Positions 9,864 to 19,600 of a stretch of DNA of 42,651 bases are shown here, one piece after another (the stretch's first letter is position 1; every line of letters starts with the position of its first letter). Under the pieces are notes generated by a model. It did no database searches, was not told the origin of the DNA, and saw only the letters and a list, made by a program, of their open reading frames with translations. The position numbers and the translations under genes were made by a program. Where the stretch lies: positions 1 to 42,651 of the forward strand of contig JAUCBJ010008053.1 in the NCBI GenBank assembly GCA_032718475.1, in the 5' to 3' direction. Source of the stretch: Nemertoderma westbladi (lineage: Eukaryota > Xenacoelomorpha > Nemertodermatida > Nemertodermatidae).

Positions 9864-11615
9864 ATGTCTGACACAAAGCAAAACCTGTCAGACAGTCTCC
9901 TAGATACAACCATCTGTGACCCAGACAGGAGTGTGGAACGTGTGAGACCGAAGTTCAATTCACCTCCTACTGTAAGAAAGATCATCCCTCCAGTAGTAGT
10001 ATCAGACCCTAGGCTAGTCCAACACCGTAGGTCTATCATAGGAACTCGAGCTCAGGTCAAGCGGGACCAAGAAGCAGTGGAACAGCAGCAACACTCGAGC
10101 CGAGAACTTATTTCTCAGCGGCCCGACAGCTCCAGTAGTGCGGATACCGTAGAGCTGACACCCGAGCGCGGAGCTAAGATGGCAGATGCGGTTTATTCGG
10201 ATCCCCTTCTCATCCTTCCTGCAGCCGTACTCACTAGGGTATTGATTGCGGTGGAGGAACACCAGATTGATTGGGCGAGAAGTAAGCTAGCGACCAAGGA
10301 TAGTTATGCGGGATATACAAGGGAAGAACTGAAGTCTATTGTCGAGTCGCAATGGAACTTCCCCGGACCCGGACTCCCGTTTGACTTATTGGAAGCTGCC
10401 TGGGAAGACATACACAGGATGGGAGTGACAAAAGAAACCAGCGATTCAGCTGTATGGAAGAGGTCAGCAGCCGGATACGTGCAGGGATTCTTCAGCTCTA
10501 TGGAGCGATTGGAGGAACAATTGTTTCGACAACCACAAGGACCTCAAGAGCAGGGAGAGCTGCTTTATCAAGTTAGAGAAAGAATTCTAAGAATCAGACT
10601 AATCTTATCTGCCTTTGAGGAGGCTTCGAAAAGAAGACAACACACGTCGTTGCAAGTTTCCGTAAAGACTTGGTTACAGCGGGTGAGTCTCCAAGTTCAA
10701 AGAACTGCCCCGTGGAAATCTCAGTTGAATGAGCGCTCAACCCATGGAGAATCAACAGACGCTACCTTTTCCCAAGTGGAAAGTGAAGCGACAGCAGAGA
10801 AACCGCATAAGAGGGATGCTATTGACATCTATCTGTCAGACTATCAACGCTTTGTAGGTGATGAAGAGTTGAGGAGAAGGCTGGAAGGACTTAGCCCTAA
10901 TAGTGAAGGAGCCAAGCTTGTGTTGGACGCAATCGACGCGGATATGAGAGCTGCGAACCAAGCTAAATTTGATGAACGCCTCCGCATCGCTAGAGTCCAA
11001 GAAGAACAAGTAAAGAAAAAACGTATAGAAGACAGAAAGACAGCGGCAGTGGCAGCAGCAGTGGCAGCGGCAGAAGCGGAAAGAAAAGCGGCAGCGGCAG
11101 CGGCAGCGGCAGCAGCAGAGGCAGAAGCGGAAAGAAAAGCGGCAGCGGCCGAAGCGGAAAGAAAGGTGGCAGTGGCAGCGGCCGAAGCGGAAAGAAAGGC
11201 GGCAGTGGCAGCGGCAGAGGCAGTGGCAGAAGCAGAATGGAGAGCGTCTGAAGAAACCACCCAACTAGAATTGGAAAACATTCAGGAGAATCAAGACTGC
11301 ATAAATAAACAGTTAACAGCTAGTCAAATGCAGATAATGAGTCGATCAACTCCCAAAAGACAGGGATATACATCATCTGAGGAAGGAGATACCCCCGATC
11401 CTGAAGGCAGAGGAAATAGATCTCGTCTAAGCAGACGTAGAAGAATGTCCCACCATCAGAAATTGCCTGATTTGCCCCCAGCTGTTAGAAGGCAACTAAC
11501 TAACACAAACTTAGGTAGTACAGAACCCACAGACCAAATAATTAACATAGAAAGACTCCCTACTATAGTAGATAAGTTCTGTTCTGTTCTGTTCTCGAAG
11601 CCACCCCTTCAGTGA
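9864..11615 (+). CDS. gag: BEL-P gag, N-terminal part
   Basis: A 583-codon frame starts at an ATG (MSDTKQNLSD). It lacks a recognisable catalytic domain. Residues 1-110 are Ser/Pro-rich; about 110-300 form a helical, mostly charged region; about 315-360 contain the block DELRRR-type sequence also found in the 5117-5392 fragment; about 390-465 are an Ala/Glu/Arg/Lys coiled coil coded by GCAGCGGCA-type repeats (11042-11240); the end is Arg/Ser-rich. It ends in TGA at 11613-11615, overlapping the next gag frame, which lacks its own ATG. A GTTCT x4 tract at 11576-11595 lies just before the stop, and a one-unit length change there would account for the frame offset. I read this and 11612-13192 as one Gag split by a frame change. 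Role expected from the family: capsid assembly. Confidence 0.7.
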   Translation: MSDTKQNLSDSLLDTTICDPDRSVERVRPKFNSPPTVRKIIPPVVVSDPRLVQHRRSIIGTRAQVKRDQEAVEQQQHSSRELISQRPDSSSSADTVELTPERGAKMADAVYSDPLLILPAAVLTRVLIAVEEHQIDWARSKLATKDSYAGYTREELKSIVESQWNFPGPGLPFDLLEAAWEDIHRMGVTKETSDSAVWKRSAAGYVQGFFSSMERLEEQLFRQPQGPQEQGELLYQVRERILRIRLILSAFEEASKRRQHTSLQVSVKTWLQRVSLQVQRTAPWKSQLNERSTHGESTDATFSQVESEATAEKPHKRDAIDIYLSDYQRFVGDEELRRRLEGLSPNSEGAKLVLDAIDADMRAANQAKFDERLRIARVQEEQVKKKRIEDRKTAAVAAAVAAAEAERKAAAAAAAAAAEAEAERKAAAAEAERKVAVAAAEAERKAAVAAAEAVAEAEWRASEETTQLELENIQENQDCINKQLTASQMQIMSRSTPKRQGYTSSEEGDTPDPEGRGNRSRLSRRRRMSHHQKLPDLPPAVRRQLTNTNLGSTEPTDQIINIERLPTIVDKFCSVLFSKPPLQ

Positions 11616-13192
11616 TAGAGACACCTGTACTCCCTGAACCTACCTCTAAATTCCCTCTGCACAGCACTAAGCTACCTGTGTCCCACAGAACCACCCTTGA
11701 AAATGTTTATGTCCTGGACTCCGAGCGAAATATTAATGATTTGTCGCCCGTTGTCCCTCGTCCGCCCGCTACAACGTTGGCGCCTCCCGCTTCGGCGGTC
11801 GAGTGGGTAGATGAGGGACGACGGGAGATGGGTCTCCTGCTCAGGCAGCTGAGGGAACACCGTTCCCGCTCCTCTCAGCAAGTCCAGGAGATGGAGGGGA
11901 CTGTGCAGCAGTTAAAGGGAACAATTAGAGAGAGTAGGTTAGAGTTGCAAGAAGTGCAGCAAAGTATCGCGTTAGAACACGATAAATTAGTAAATACACA
12001 AAAGGGTATACCACCACCCCCTGTAACAATGTGTCAACCTGTTAGGTCTGAAGTATTTCATGCGCAAGGTGTGGAGCCTACACGCATCTATACTGCTAGC
12101 GAAGTGGAAACTCCTATAGTAAACCCTATTAAGGGTAATTATAAACCTGTCGACAATGATATCCCATATAGACTTGATAATAATCTGAGAAATTTATATA
12201 CCGATAACTCGATATTAAATAACACTATGGCCCAAGAAAGTTTTACGCGTCAAATGGCTAGAACCGAAGCCCGTCAAGCGGTAAAGGTGGGAGAGATCGT
12301 CAAGTTCAATGGAGATGAGATGAAATGGTTACCTTTTAATGAATATTACAAAGATAACATACAGAACTCTGTGCTATCAAACGGAGAGAAACTTCGATTC
12401 CTCATCGAGTGCTTGGAAGGATCTCCCAAGTTAATGGCGTTAAAGTTTATTGGACATCCCGATGGATTAAGACAAGTTTGGGATACCCTAAACATCAGGT
12501 ATGGTAATAGGAATAATATAGCTAGGTATTTGTATGCAAAATTGGTAGCGCCACGAAAATTCATTAGCAGCGGGATTATAGAGTTTTCCGATGAGATTCA
12601 AGAGATCTGTAGACAATTAGATTGGCTAGGTAAGTCTCATGAATATCAACCTACCATGGCTGATCTCATGTCATTCTTAGATGGAGAAGTGAAATTACAG
12701 CTCCTAAGGCAGTCCAGAGAGAAGACACCGGAAAACAAGGTAAGTGAGAAACCCGTTTCTAGGAGAAAAGTAACACCAGTGTGTTATACCGACGACGGCG
12801 AAAGCCAGACTTCTCAAGGAGAGGACAGCGGGAAAGACACTGAAAGATCTTATTATGTCAATAAAACGCCTAAAGAACAGGTAAGTAAATTCAAGTCTCG
12901 AACCAATGACAGGAGAGAACAGGTAAGAAAAACTCCTCCTACGTCTCCTAAGAGAATTCAGTTAAGAAAGCCCGAAGAAAGAACGAGTGTGCACAATGTT
13001 ACTCAAAATACGGTAAGTAACATCAAACCGAAATGTGCACTATGTGATGGGACCCACCGTTTGAATGTGTGTGATGAATTCCTAAGGAAATCATTAAAGG
13101 ATAGACGGGAAGTCATGTGGGATAAGCGGTTGTGTTATAATTGCCTCAGACAAGGACACCAATGGCAAACCTGTTACTCCGACGCAATGTGA
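11612..13192 (+). CDS. gag: BEL-P gag, C-terminal part with DUF1759-like capsid domain and zinc knuckles
   Basis: The open frame continues gag; its nominal first codon is GTG, so it is probably not an independent start. Residues about 90-130 form a coiled coil. Residues about 225-365 carry the BEL/Pao gag core (VKFNGDEMKWLPFNEYYKD, LRFLIECLEGSPKLMALKF, WDTLNIRYGN), the region usually named DUF1759. A basic, Ser/Thr-rich linker follows. The end holds CALCDGTHRLNVC and CYNCLRQGHQWQTC, the latter a canonical CX2CX4HX4C nucleocapsid knuckle. The frame is broken right after this knuckle by the BEL-M LTR at 13188; a third Cys/His block, CAKCGAKHHLLLH, resumes the same frame at 13732 and again at 31048. 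Confidence 0.85.
   Translation: MIETPVLPEPTSKFPLHSTKLPVSHRTTLENVYVLDSERNINDLSPVVPRPPATTLAPPASAVEWVDEGRREMGLLLRQLREHRSRSSQQVQEMEGTVQQLKGTIRESRLELQEVQQSIALEHDKLVNTQKGIPPPPVTMCQPVRSEVFHAQGVEPTRIYTASEVETPIVNPIKGNYKPVDNDIPYRLDNNLRNLYTDNSILNNTMAQESFTRQMARTEARQAVKVGEIVKFNGDEMKWLPFNEYYKDNIQNSVLSNGEKLRFLIECLEGSPKLMALKFIGHPDGLRQVWDTLNIRYGNRNNIARYLYAKLVAPRKFISSGIIEFSDEIQEICRQLDWLGKSHEYQPTMADLMSFLDGEVKLQLLRQSREKTPENKVSEKPVSRRKVTPVCYTDDGESQTSQGEDSGKDTERSYYVNKTPKEQVSKFKSRTNDRREQVRKTPPTSPKRIQLRKPEERTSVHNVTQNTVSNIKPKCALCDGTHRLNVCDEFLRKSLKDRREVMWDKRLCYNCLRQGHQWQTCYSDAM
13183..13187 (+). repeat. Target site duplication CGCAA of the BEL-M insertion (left)
   Basis: CGCAA directly precedes the LTR terminus TGTGACGGG. 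The same pentamer follows the LTR ends at 13727-13731 and 31043-31047. Five-base duplications are usual for BEL/Pao integrases. Confidence 0.85.
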
Positions 13193-13726
13193 CGGGATCC
13201 AAGAGGGATCCCGGTTTATCCGGTTTTAGTTCACGCGTCCCCGCCGTGTATAAAGAGTAAATGAGTTTATGCTGTTCGTCGTATATAATATTAGGATATG
13301 CAGATATAGATATAGATATAAGATAATATTGTCGTATACGGAAGGCGGGATACGGTAACTAAAGTCCCAGTCCTTCCCTAGCTAAACTATTGTAACCTAA
13401 TCTAGCACCGGTATTGCACTGAGATAACTGAATTGGTATGATTACTGCCAAGTGGCTATATTGCACGGTTGGCCTTATTGCTACTCAATCGATGCCTTTC
13501 CCCCCTCCTGATTGGTTGATACCCTTGTTGGCGCCCTTTGGAGTGTTCCCGTTCACTCCACCTGTTCTCTCTGGGTTAGGGGTTTGGCCCCTGACCCTCA
13601 TTGTGTGTTTCCTTCCCATTCTTATTGGGATAGCACGAGTTGGTTAATTACCCAATCTCATGGCTCCCAATATTGCTTATCGGCTTACAACTTTATGGGG
13701 TGTTAGCGGGATTGAATAAGCTAACA
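13188..13726 (-). repeat. BEL-M LTR, complete, solo-like copy
   Basis: The 539-bp LTR begins TGTGACGGG and ends GCTAACA on the plus strand (TGTTAGC ... GTCACA in sense). It is flanked by CGCAA on both sides and continues directly into BEL-P protease sequence, exactly as a solo LTR would. It is about 97% identical to the copy at 30502-31042. A perfect hairpin, CGGGATCC/GGATCCCG with loop AAGAG, sits at 13193-13213, just inside the U5 end. It is not followed by BEL-M internal sequence, which is the puzzle discussed in the findings. Confidence 0.85.
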
Positions 13727-14256
13727 CGCAAGGTGTGCGAAGTGCGGTGCAAAACATCATCTCTTGTTGCACACTGAATTCGAAAGAAACAGCCCGAGTC
13801 AGGTAACTGATTCCGAACTACATGTCCAATTCAGTGATGTGAACGACACTGACCAAAGTTCTGAGATGGAAGGATTCTATACGGATGAATTCTCCGACGA
13901 AGATGAATCCTGTTACATGATAAATACCGCAGTGTATCGAGCACTTACGTATGAAAAAGACACAGACAGCGACCTCACCCTAACTACTTCTGATCGACAA
14001 CCATCTTGGAAAGCGCCAACTTCCAATGTAGGAATCCGAGAATTTCCTGTAGTACAGTTAAGGGTCCACGGACCTAAAAGGAGTTATATAGTGAACACCC
14101 TCCTTGACTCCGGTAGCACAGGAACATTCATCGACAAAGAACTAGCCGAAGACATCTTTGCTGGACAACCCAAGTTCCGAACTAAGTTAAACATGTCAGG
14201 AATTATGCAGGTTTGGAAATCTACAGTAATAGCCGATTATTATGTAGGTGCGTTGT
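13727..14256 (+). pseudogene. Duplicated BEL-P gag/protease segment
   Basis: 530 bp appear identical to 31043-31572. It begins with the CGCAA duplication, contains the third Cys/His knuckle, a Ser/Asp-rich linker and the aspartic protease motif LLDSGSTGTFIDKELAED, and stops at the junction with a partial LTR at 14254-14256 (3-bp overlap TGT). It is a truncated duplicate; the longer copy is on the right side of BEL-M. Confidence 0.8.
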
Positions 14257-14436
14257 TCCCGTTCACTCCACCTGTTCTCTCTGGGTTAGGGGTTTGGCCC
14301 CTGACCCTCATTGTGTGTTTCCTTCCCATTCTTATTGGGATGGCACGAGTTGGTTAATTACCCAATCTCGTGGCTCCCAATATTGCTTATCGGCTTACAA
14401 CTTTATGGGGTGTTAGCGGGATTGAATAAGCTAACA
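14254..14436 (-). repeat. Partial 3' LTR of BEL-M
   Basis: This matches the right-hand third of the LTR (13544-13726) and ends in GCTAACA, followed at once by the polypurine tract of BEL-M, so it is the true 3' LTR start in sense orientation. The remainder is missing, replaced by the BEL-P segment. It differs at a few positions from both other LTR copies. Confidence 0.85.
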
Positions 14437-14474
14437 CTCCCCCCCATGCTATCTTCCCGGTAAGAAGATAGCAT
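14437..14474 (-). promoter_or_regulatory. BEL-M polypurine tract with adjoining hairpin
   Basis: On the sense (minus) strand GGGGGGGAG directly abuts the LTR start TGTTAGC, the expected plus-strand primer site. Directly upstream are perfect 11-bp arms (14446-14456 and 14464-14474, ATGCTATCTTC) around a 7-nt loop. BEL-N has the same hairpin in the same place (39762-39790), with a loop sharing CGG. Confidence 0.85.
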
Positions 14475-14481
14475 CAACCAA

Positions 14482-14981
14482 AAAGTGCGCTGCAATCCCG
14501 CTGGATCCCGATCTAGTATCGGGTGTGGGGTGGAATTCTTTTCTCTCGGAGCCGGCTTTAAAGGCCGCTCCCTATGGGTATGATAACGCTACCCTGTGTG
14601 CCTGGCGTCTCATGTCGGGCCGATCGCGCTCACCTCTCACGCAACTTTTGTTACCCCCAACACTTCCGCCCCATCTCTTCTTCACTCTCATCCTAACTCT
14701 CTCATACACTCGGACCTCCTCGTCCCTCACTCAGCCTCTCATTCTCCCCCCCCCCCCCCCCCCACACTGGAATTGCGTCCGCACTCTCTCCGCACTTCGC
14801 ACCTATTACTCTGTCCCTCAACCCTACTCTGACTACCTCATCCTTCTGACGAATCTCCCCCCCCCCTCTTGTGCCGTCGCACTCAAGAAGTGTGAAATTG
14901 TCTGGTGTCTCGTCCATAGTGCCATAGTCAGTTTACCCCCCAGTCCCAGTAGCTAATTGAGAAAGGTTGTATGACTATAGT
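14482..14981 (-). pseudogene. Tail of a post-pol accessory gene, BEL-M copy
   Basis: Minus-strand sequence at 14482-14600 is clearly homologous to the BEL-N coding tail at 39604-39756; shared words include AAAGC, CCACCCCACA, CCAGCGG and GCGCACTT. The Trp codon in BEL-N (TGG) is a TAG in BEL-M near 14572. A second homologous block at 14938-14981 matches BEL-N 39249-39294. The exonuclease-like core that lies before these blocks in BEL-N is not found here. C runs at 14746-14763 and near 14858 interrupt the region. I infer the remnant of the same accessory gene, largely deleted. Confidence 0.55.
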
Positions 14982-15125
14982 ACTTACTCCGAATGTATAT
15001 TTGTAGATTACTCATTGCTACGTACATACATACAAATTGTACTTATATGATTATTCGCATTAATTAAATTTGTACATATTTCGCACGTCTCACGTGGCGC
15101 CTTCCAGGCGCACTACATCAAAGCC

Positions 15126-15870
15126 TCAGTCCATCCCTCCTTGGCGTCCGTGGTGTCCCCGAAAGTTGCACTTCGGACATCGGTTCTGCAACCGTGGACA
15201 CGCTCCCATCCTGTGGCTCGTCTCGTGGCAGTAGAGACAGCTGGTCCCTTTCTGGAACCTGTACAAGCAGCTCCTTTCCTGGTGGGTCTGTCTCCCACAG
15301 TAGCCGCAACCGAGTACCAATGTCTCCCGCCCCACGTCGTCTTTCATCCCAAGCGATCTCCGCGGTCTGTGGAGTCGCTGGTAGGCGAACTTCTAGACGT
15401 TAGCGTCCCTGTCTACATCGATCTCCTCGCCCCTCCCGGGCATCGTCTCTCCGAATACTACCCGTGGTGCCGTCCCCGGTTGCTTGCCCAACCTGATAGT
15501 GCTCCCCGCGAAATCCATCGCCGGCTCCTCGTGCACCCAGGCCCGCTTGCCGGGTTTGTCCCAGAAGGCTCTCGCCCCACTGGCCGTCACCACCCTCCCG
15601 CCAACCCAGTCCGTGTCTGAGTGGCCTATCCTCTCGATGGGCGGCATCTCTCCAAACTCGTCGTCGTCCTCGTCCTCCTCTCGCAGTGGTCCCAACCCCG
15701 GTATCCCGGTGGACCCACTATGTCCCTTCCCGCCTTGGCTCTCGCCCGTAGCTCTCCATCCCTCCAACTCCCTTAACTTCTCTCCTCTCTCACAAGTTTA
15801 CCTGCCATCTCGAACTCTGCCCGATCGCTCACCCGAAGGTGGTGCCTTGCCAAGGCGCAAACGTGATGAG
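15126..15870 (-). pseudogene. Zinc-knuckle accessory ORF 3' of BEL-M pol
   Basis: On the minus strand a frame runs from about 15810 to 15126 with one in-frame TAG at 15393-15395 and a frame change near 15790, where a candidate start MAGKLVREER lies. The N-terminal part is Gly/Arg-rich with an acidic EEDEDDDEFGEM patch (about 15650-15685). The C-terminal part has CGYCGRQTHQERSC and CLYCHETSHRMGAC, both exact CX2CX4HX4C knuckles, then CPKCNFRGHHGRQ, a third partial one. It lies downstream of integrase and upstream of the polypurine tract, where BEL elements normally have no nucleocapsid. BEL-M gag has its own knuckle (CSRCVMSGHRAREC), so this is an extra nucleic-acid-binding module. Capture from another gag is an alternative. 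Confidence 0.55.
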
Positions 15871-15959
15871 TGATGGGTTTAGGTGGTTTAAGTTCAGTTC
15901 GATGGCCTATCTCTTTCTGAATTTCTGAGTTATTGCCTATTCTTACTACTGTTACCATA

Positions 15960-16195
15960 ATTTGTTCCCCTTCTTAGCCCTATTCTTATTCTAATTTTAT
16001 TTTTAATTTCAATCCTACTGCCTTACTGCTTCCTATTGATTATTCTATTCCCTAATCCACATTCTGGCCTACTCTGTGGGCCTATACAGTACAGCAGTGT
16101 GCGTCGTGTGGCCACACGATTTACCCAGCTGTACTCATATGCCCCCCTCTCGCTACTAACGCTACTAACTGCTAACTAATATCTATATCTTATAT
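15960..16195 (-). other. BEL-M 3' region, non-coding, with a 16-bp perfect palindrome
   Basis: No ORF stands out. TCGTGTGGCCACACGA at 16104-16119 is a perfect palindrome. The rest is pyrimidine-rich on the plus strand. Confidence 0.6.
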
Positions 16196-16199
16196 ACCC

Positions 16200-16615
16200 T
16201 TCTACCTCTTACTCTCTCTCTCTAACTAACGGTACTACGTACCCTAACTCTAACTCTTCTCTAACGGTACTACGTACCCTCTAACTCTCTAACTAACTAA
16301 CGGTACTTACGTACCCTCTAACTCTCTAACTAACTAACGGTACTTATGTACCCTCTAACTCTCTAACTAACTAACGGTACTTACGTACCCTCTAACTCTC
16401 CTCTAACTAGCGGTACTACGTACCCTCTAACTCTCTAACTAACTAGGTACTACGTACCTTCTAACTAACTAACTAACTAGGTACTACGTACCTTCTAACT
16501 AACTCTCTAACTGGCGGTACTACGTACCTTCTAACTAACTCTCTGACTGGCGGTACTACATACCCTCTAACTAACTAACTAACTAGGTACTACGTACCTT
16601 CTAACTAACTTCTGC
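16200..16615 (-). repeat. Minisatellite in the BEL-M 3' region
   Basis: About ten irregular units of roughly 35-45 bp. Each has a self-complementary GGTACTACGTACC-type core and a spacer of repeated CTAACT or CTCTAACTAACTAAC. The corresponding place in BEL-N (37690-37860) is also rich in TACGTA and GTACC words, so such repeats are probably old in the family. Confidence 0.8.
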
Positions 16616-16649
16616 CTACTAACTGCGTACCTACCATGTACTATTATTT

Positions 16650-19600
16650 TTATTTTATTTTTATTTTATTTGTGTGGGAAGGGCGTCTCGCCCTCAATCC
16701 CACCCCCCTCAGTCCAAATCTTGGACGACTAAACTCTACTCTAACTTCTAGCAGACAGCATTTGCCTACTGCTCTCCTGTAGGTTTTCCTGTCCTTCGCA
16801 CCTATCTTACCACCTATCCGCACTTCTACCGATCGGACTCTTCCGTCCTCATCGGAGTAGGTGCCTACAACTCTCGCCAACTGCCACTGGTTGTTGATGA
16901 TAGTATCATCCGTAACGATTACGAGATCTCCTACTCTTAACTCCCTGTTCGGCTTCCTCCACTTGCTTCGCTTATGGAGCGTGGGTAGGTATTCTTCTAC
17001 CCACCTCCTCCAATACTCTGCGCTTATTGCTTTAGCGACTTTCCAACTTTGGCGGGAGTGTATGTCATCTGGGTCTACACCCCGCATATCGATGGTCGCT
17101 GGCCTTTCCATCAGGAAATGGCTAGGCGTCAGCACGTCTAATGACTCAGGGTCATCATTCTCCGGATATAGCGGTCTGCTATTAATGATCCCCTCGCATT
17201 TCGCAAGTACTGTCCGTAAGACGTCCTCAGTGACCATGTGGGTGTTCATTAGCTTCGTCATTAGATGCTTTGAACTGCCCACCAGTCTCTCGACGCATCC
17301 TAGTGTATGTGGTGCATACGGCGTCCTTCTCTCCCACTTTACTTGTCGTCGTCTCATGGCTGCCCTGACTTCTTCTCCCTCCAAGATGTCCAAGGCCTCT
17401 GCCATCTCACTCTCTGCGCCCACAAAGTTGGTGCCGTTGTCGCTGTATATCACTGCGATCGTCCCACCTTTGCGGTCCCTAAACCTTTCTAAGGCGTTAA
17501 TGAACGCTGATGCGGTTGCATCTTGGGCGAGTTCTATCCCTACCGCCCGCGTGTTGTTGCATACGAAGATAATGCCGTAGCGTTTCTCCGTGTGTCGCAT
17601 CACTCTGATCTTTATCGGCCCGAACATGTCCACACCGCAATGCGTAAATGGTGGGTCGTGCTGTCTTACCCTACTCGCCGGTAGTGGCGTCATCTCCTGT
17701 ACGGCTCGCTCCTTCTTCGCTCGTCGGCAGGTCTGGCACTGCCCCACTACCGCTTTTACCTTTTTCCTCAGTTGTTTGACCCAATAGGTCCTCCTTATCT
17801 CTGTGAGGGTTCGGTTGGTGCCCCCATGCAATATCGATTTGTGGGAGTCCCATATAATCTGGTGGACTATTGGCGATCCTGTAGGAATGATGATGGGTTT
17901 CGGTGGTACGACTATGCTGTTGTTGTATCCCACCCTGGAATTCATTACTAGAATCCCGTCGTCATTGAGTTGTGGCGACAGCGTAATCAGCTCGCTGTCC
18001 CGTCGGAGGTGCTGTTGGTTACCGATGCGTTCCACCTCGTCGCCGTAGTTCTTCCGTTGTTCATAGCGGATCACTGCCTTGGCCGCTCCTTCCAGATCTA
18101 TGGTTGTCCTGATCTTCTTGTCCTTGCCAACTCCCGCAAGGAAATTCCCGAATGCTCTCCAGTACACCACTAGTTTCTTGGTCTTATACCAACTAGAACT
18201 GTAGCTGAGGAGTTTATCCGTCGGGTTATCGCACAGTTCTCGTCCTGGTTGCACGTCCCTAATCTCCCTCACCATCTGGGAGTATATCTCTTCTCCCTCT
18301 GAATCTCCCTCTTCTCCCTCTGACACTACTTCTGTGCCCGGGTCCACCTTTCTCATCGGCGGCCAGGCCTCCTTATCGCTCAGAAATTGTGGCCCATGTT
18401 GCCACAATACTTCCTTCTTCAAGAAAGTGTGGCGTACCACGCCCCTCGACAACAAGTCCGCTGGGTTCTCGTCCGTTGGGCAGTAGTGCCACCTTTCCAG
18501 TTCTGTGCTCGCCCTTATTTCGTCCACTCTATTCGCGACGAATATCGGGTATCTCGTCCTTTCGTTGTGTAGCCAACCAAGCACTACCATGGAGTCCGTC
18601 CAGTAGTGTGTCTCCACTATGTTGGGAATAGTATCCACTAGGTAGGCTGTGGCTCTTACTCCTAGTCTCGCGGCTGTCAATTCTAGCTTAGGAACTGATG
18701 CTGAATCTGGTGGCGTTGACTTTGCTTTGCTAAAGGCTAGTCTTGGCTTGTGAGCCCCCTCTCGTTGTACTAAGTAGAGTGCCGCTCCGTACGCTTCCAA
18801 CGACGCGTCGGAGAACATGTGTAGGTCCAGATTCGTCATGTTCCCATCCGGGAAATACACCCGTGGCATGTTGTATGTTCCCATCTTCTCCAAGTCTCCT
18901 GTCCACTTGCTCCACTGTTTCTTGATTTCCTCTGGTACCTCTACGTCCCACTCATCCTTCAGTTTGTATACTCTCTTGAGTATCTGTTTCCCCGTGACTA
19001 ATAATGGGGATGCTAGGCCTAGGGGATCGTATATCCTTGCTATATACGATACATAGCCCCTCTTCGTGTGGATGTCTGCGCCCTCCTGGCTCAGCTGATA
19101 CTTCAGTTCGTCTGTCTCTCTATCCCACACGATTCCCAATGCCTTCTGTTGAGATTCTGTTCTCTTAATCGCCATGTCCTGCCCTTTGGCTGTTGTGGGA
19201 TTGTCCATGGTCGATTCTGGTCTCCTGTCCTCTATCGCCTTAATAAATTCTTCCGAACTGGATTGGAATTTGGTCAGGTTAAAGCCGGATCCTTTTAGGA
19301 TGTCGCGAACCTCGCGCCCTGTGTCCAGTATCTCCTTAACCGTATTTCCAGACTCCATTCCGTCGTCTACGTAGAAGCCGCGTCGAATCATATCGACGGC
19401 CCTACTGCTGTATCTATCTTCCTTCCCCTTTACTGTGTCTCTCACTGCCATAGTCGTTGTAAATGAAGACGACTTGGCCCCCATGTTCTGTACTACCATC
19501 TTATATGCCGGTATTATCGACGGTTCTTCCTCGCCGTTATACCATAAGAAGCGCTGACTGTCGCTATCTTCCTCCGTTACACGGACTTGGTTGAACATGC

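Noticed and set aside
10836-11281. Minus-strand Cys/Arg- or Ala/Ser-rich ORFs opposite the BEL-P gag
   Set aside because: Antisense shadows of the GCAGCGGCA-type Ala repeat.
13438-13706. Two small hydrophobic plus-strand ORFs (63-70 codons)
   Set aside because: They fall wholly inside the BEL-M LTR and recur in each LTR copy with it.
15141-15873. Plus-strand ORFs of 159 and 129 codons
   Set aside because: Shadows of the GC-rich minus-strand zinc-knuckle ORF, which has recognisable motifs.
16200-16615. CRISPR-like array
   Set aside because: Spacers are themselves repeats, unit length varies, and it lies within a eukaryotic retrotransposon.
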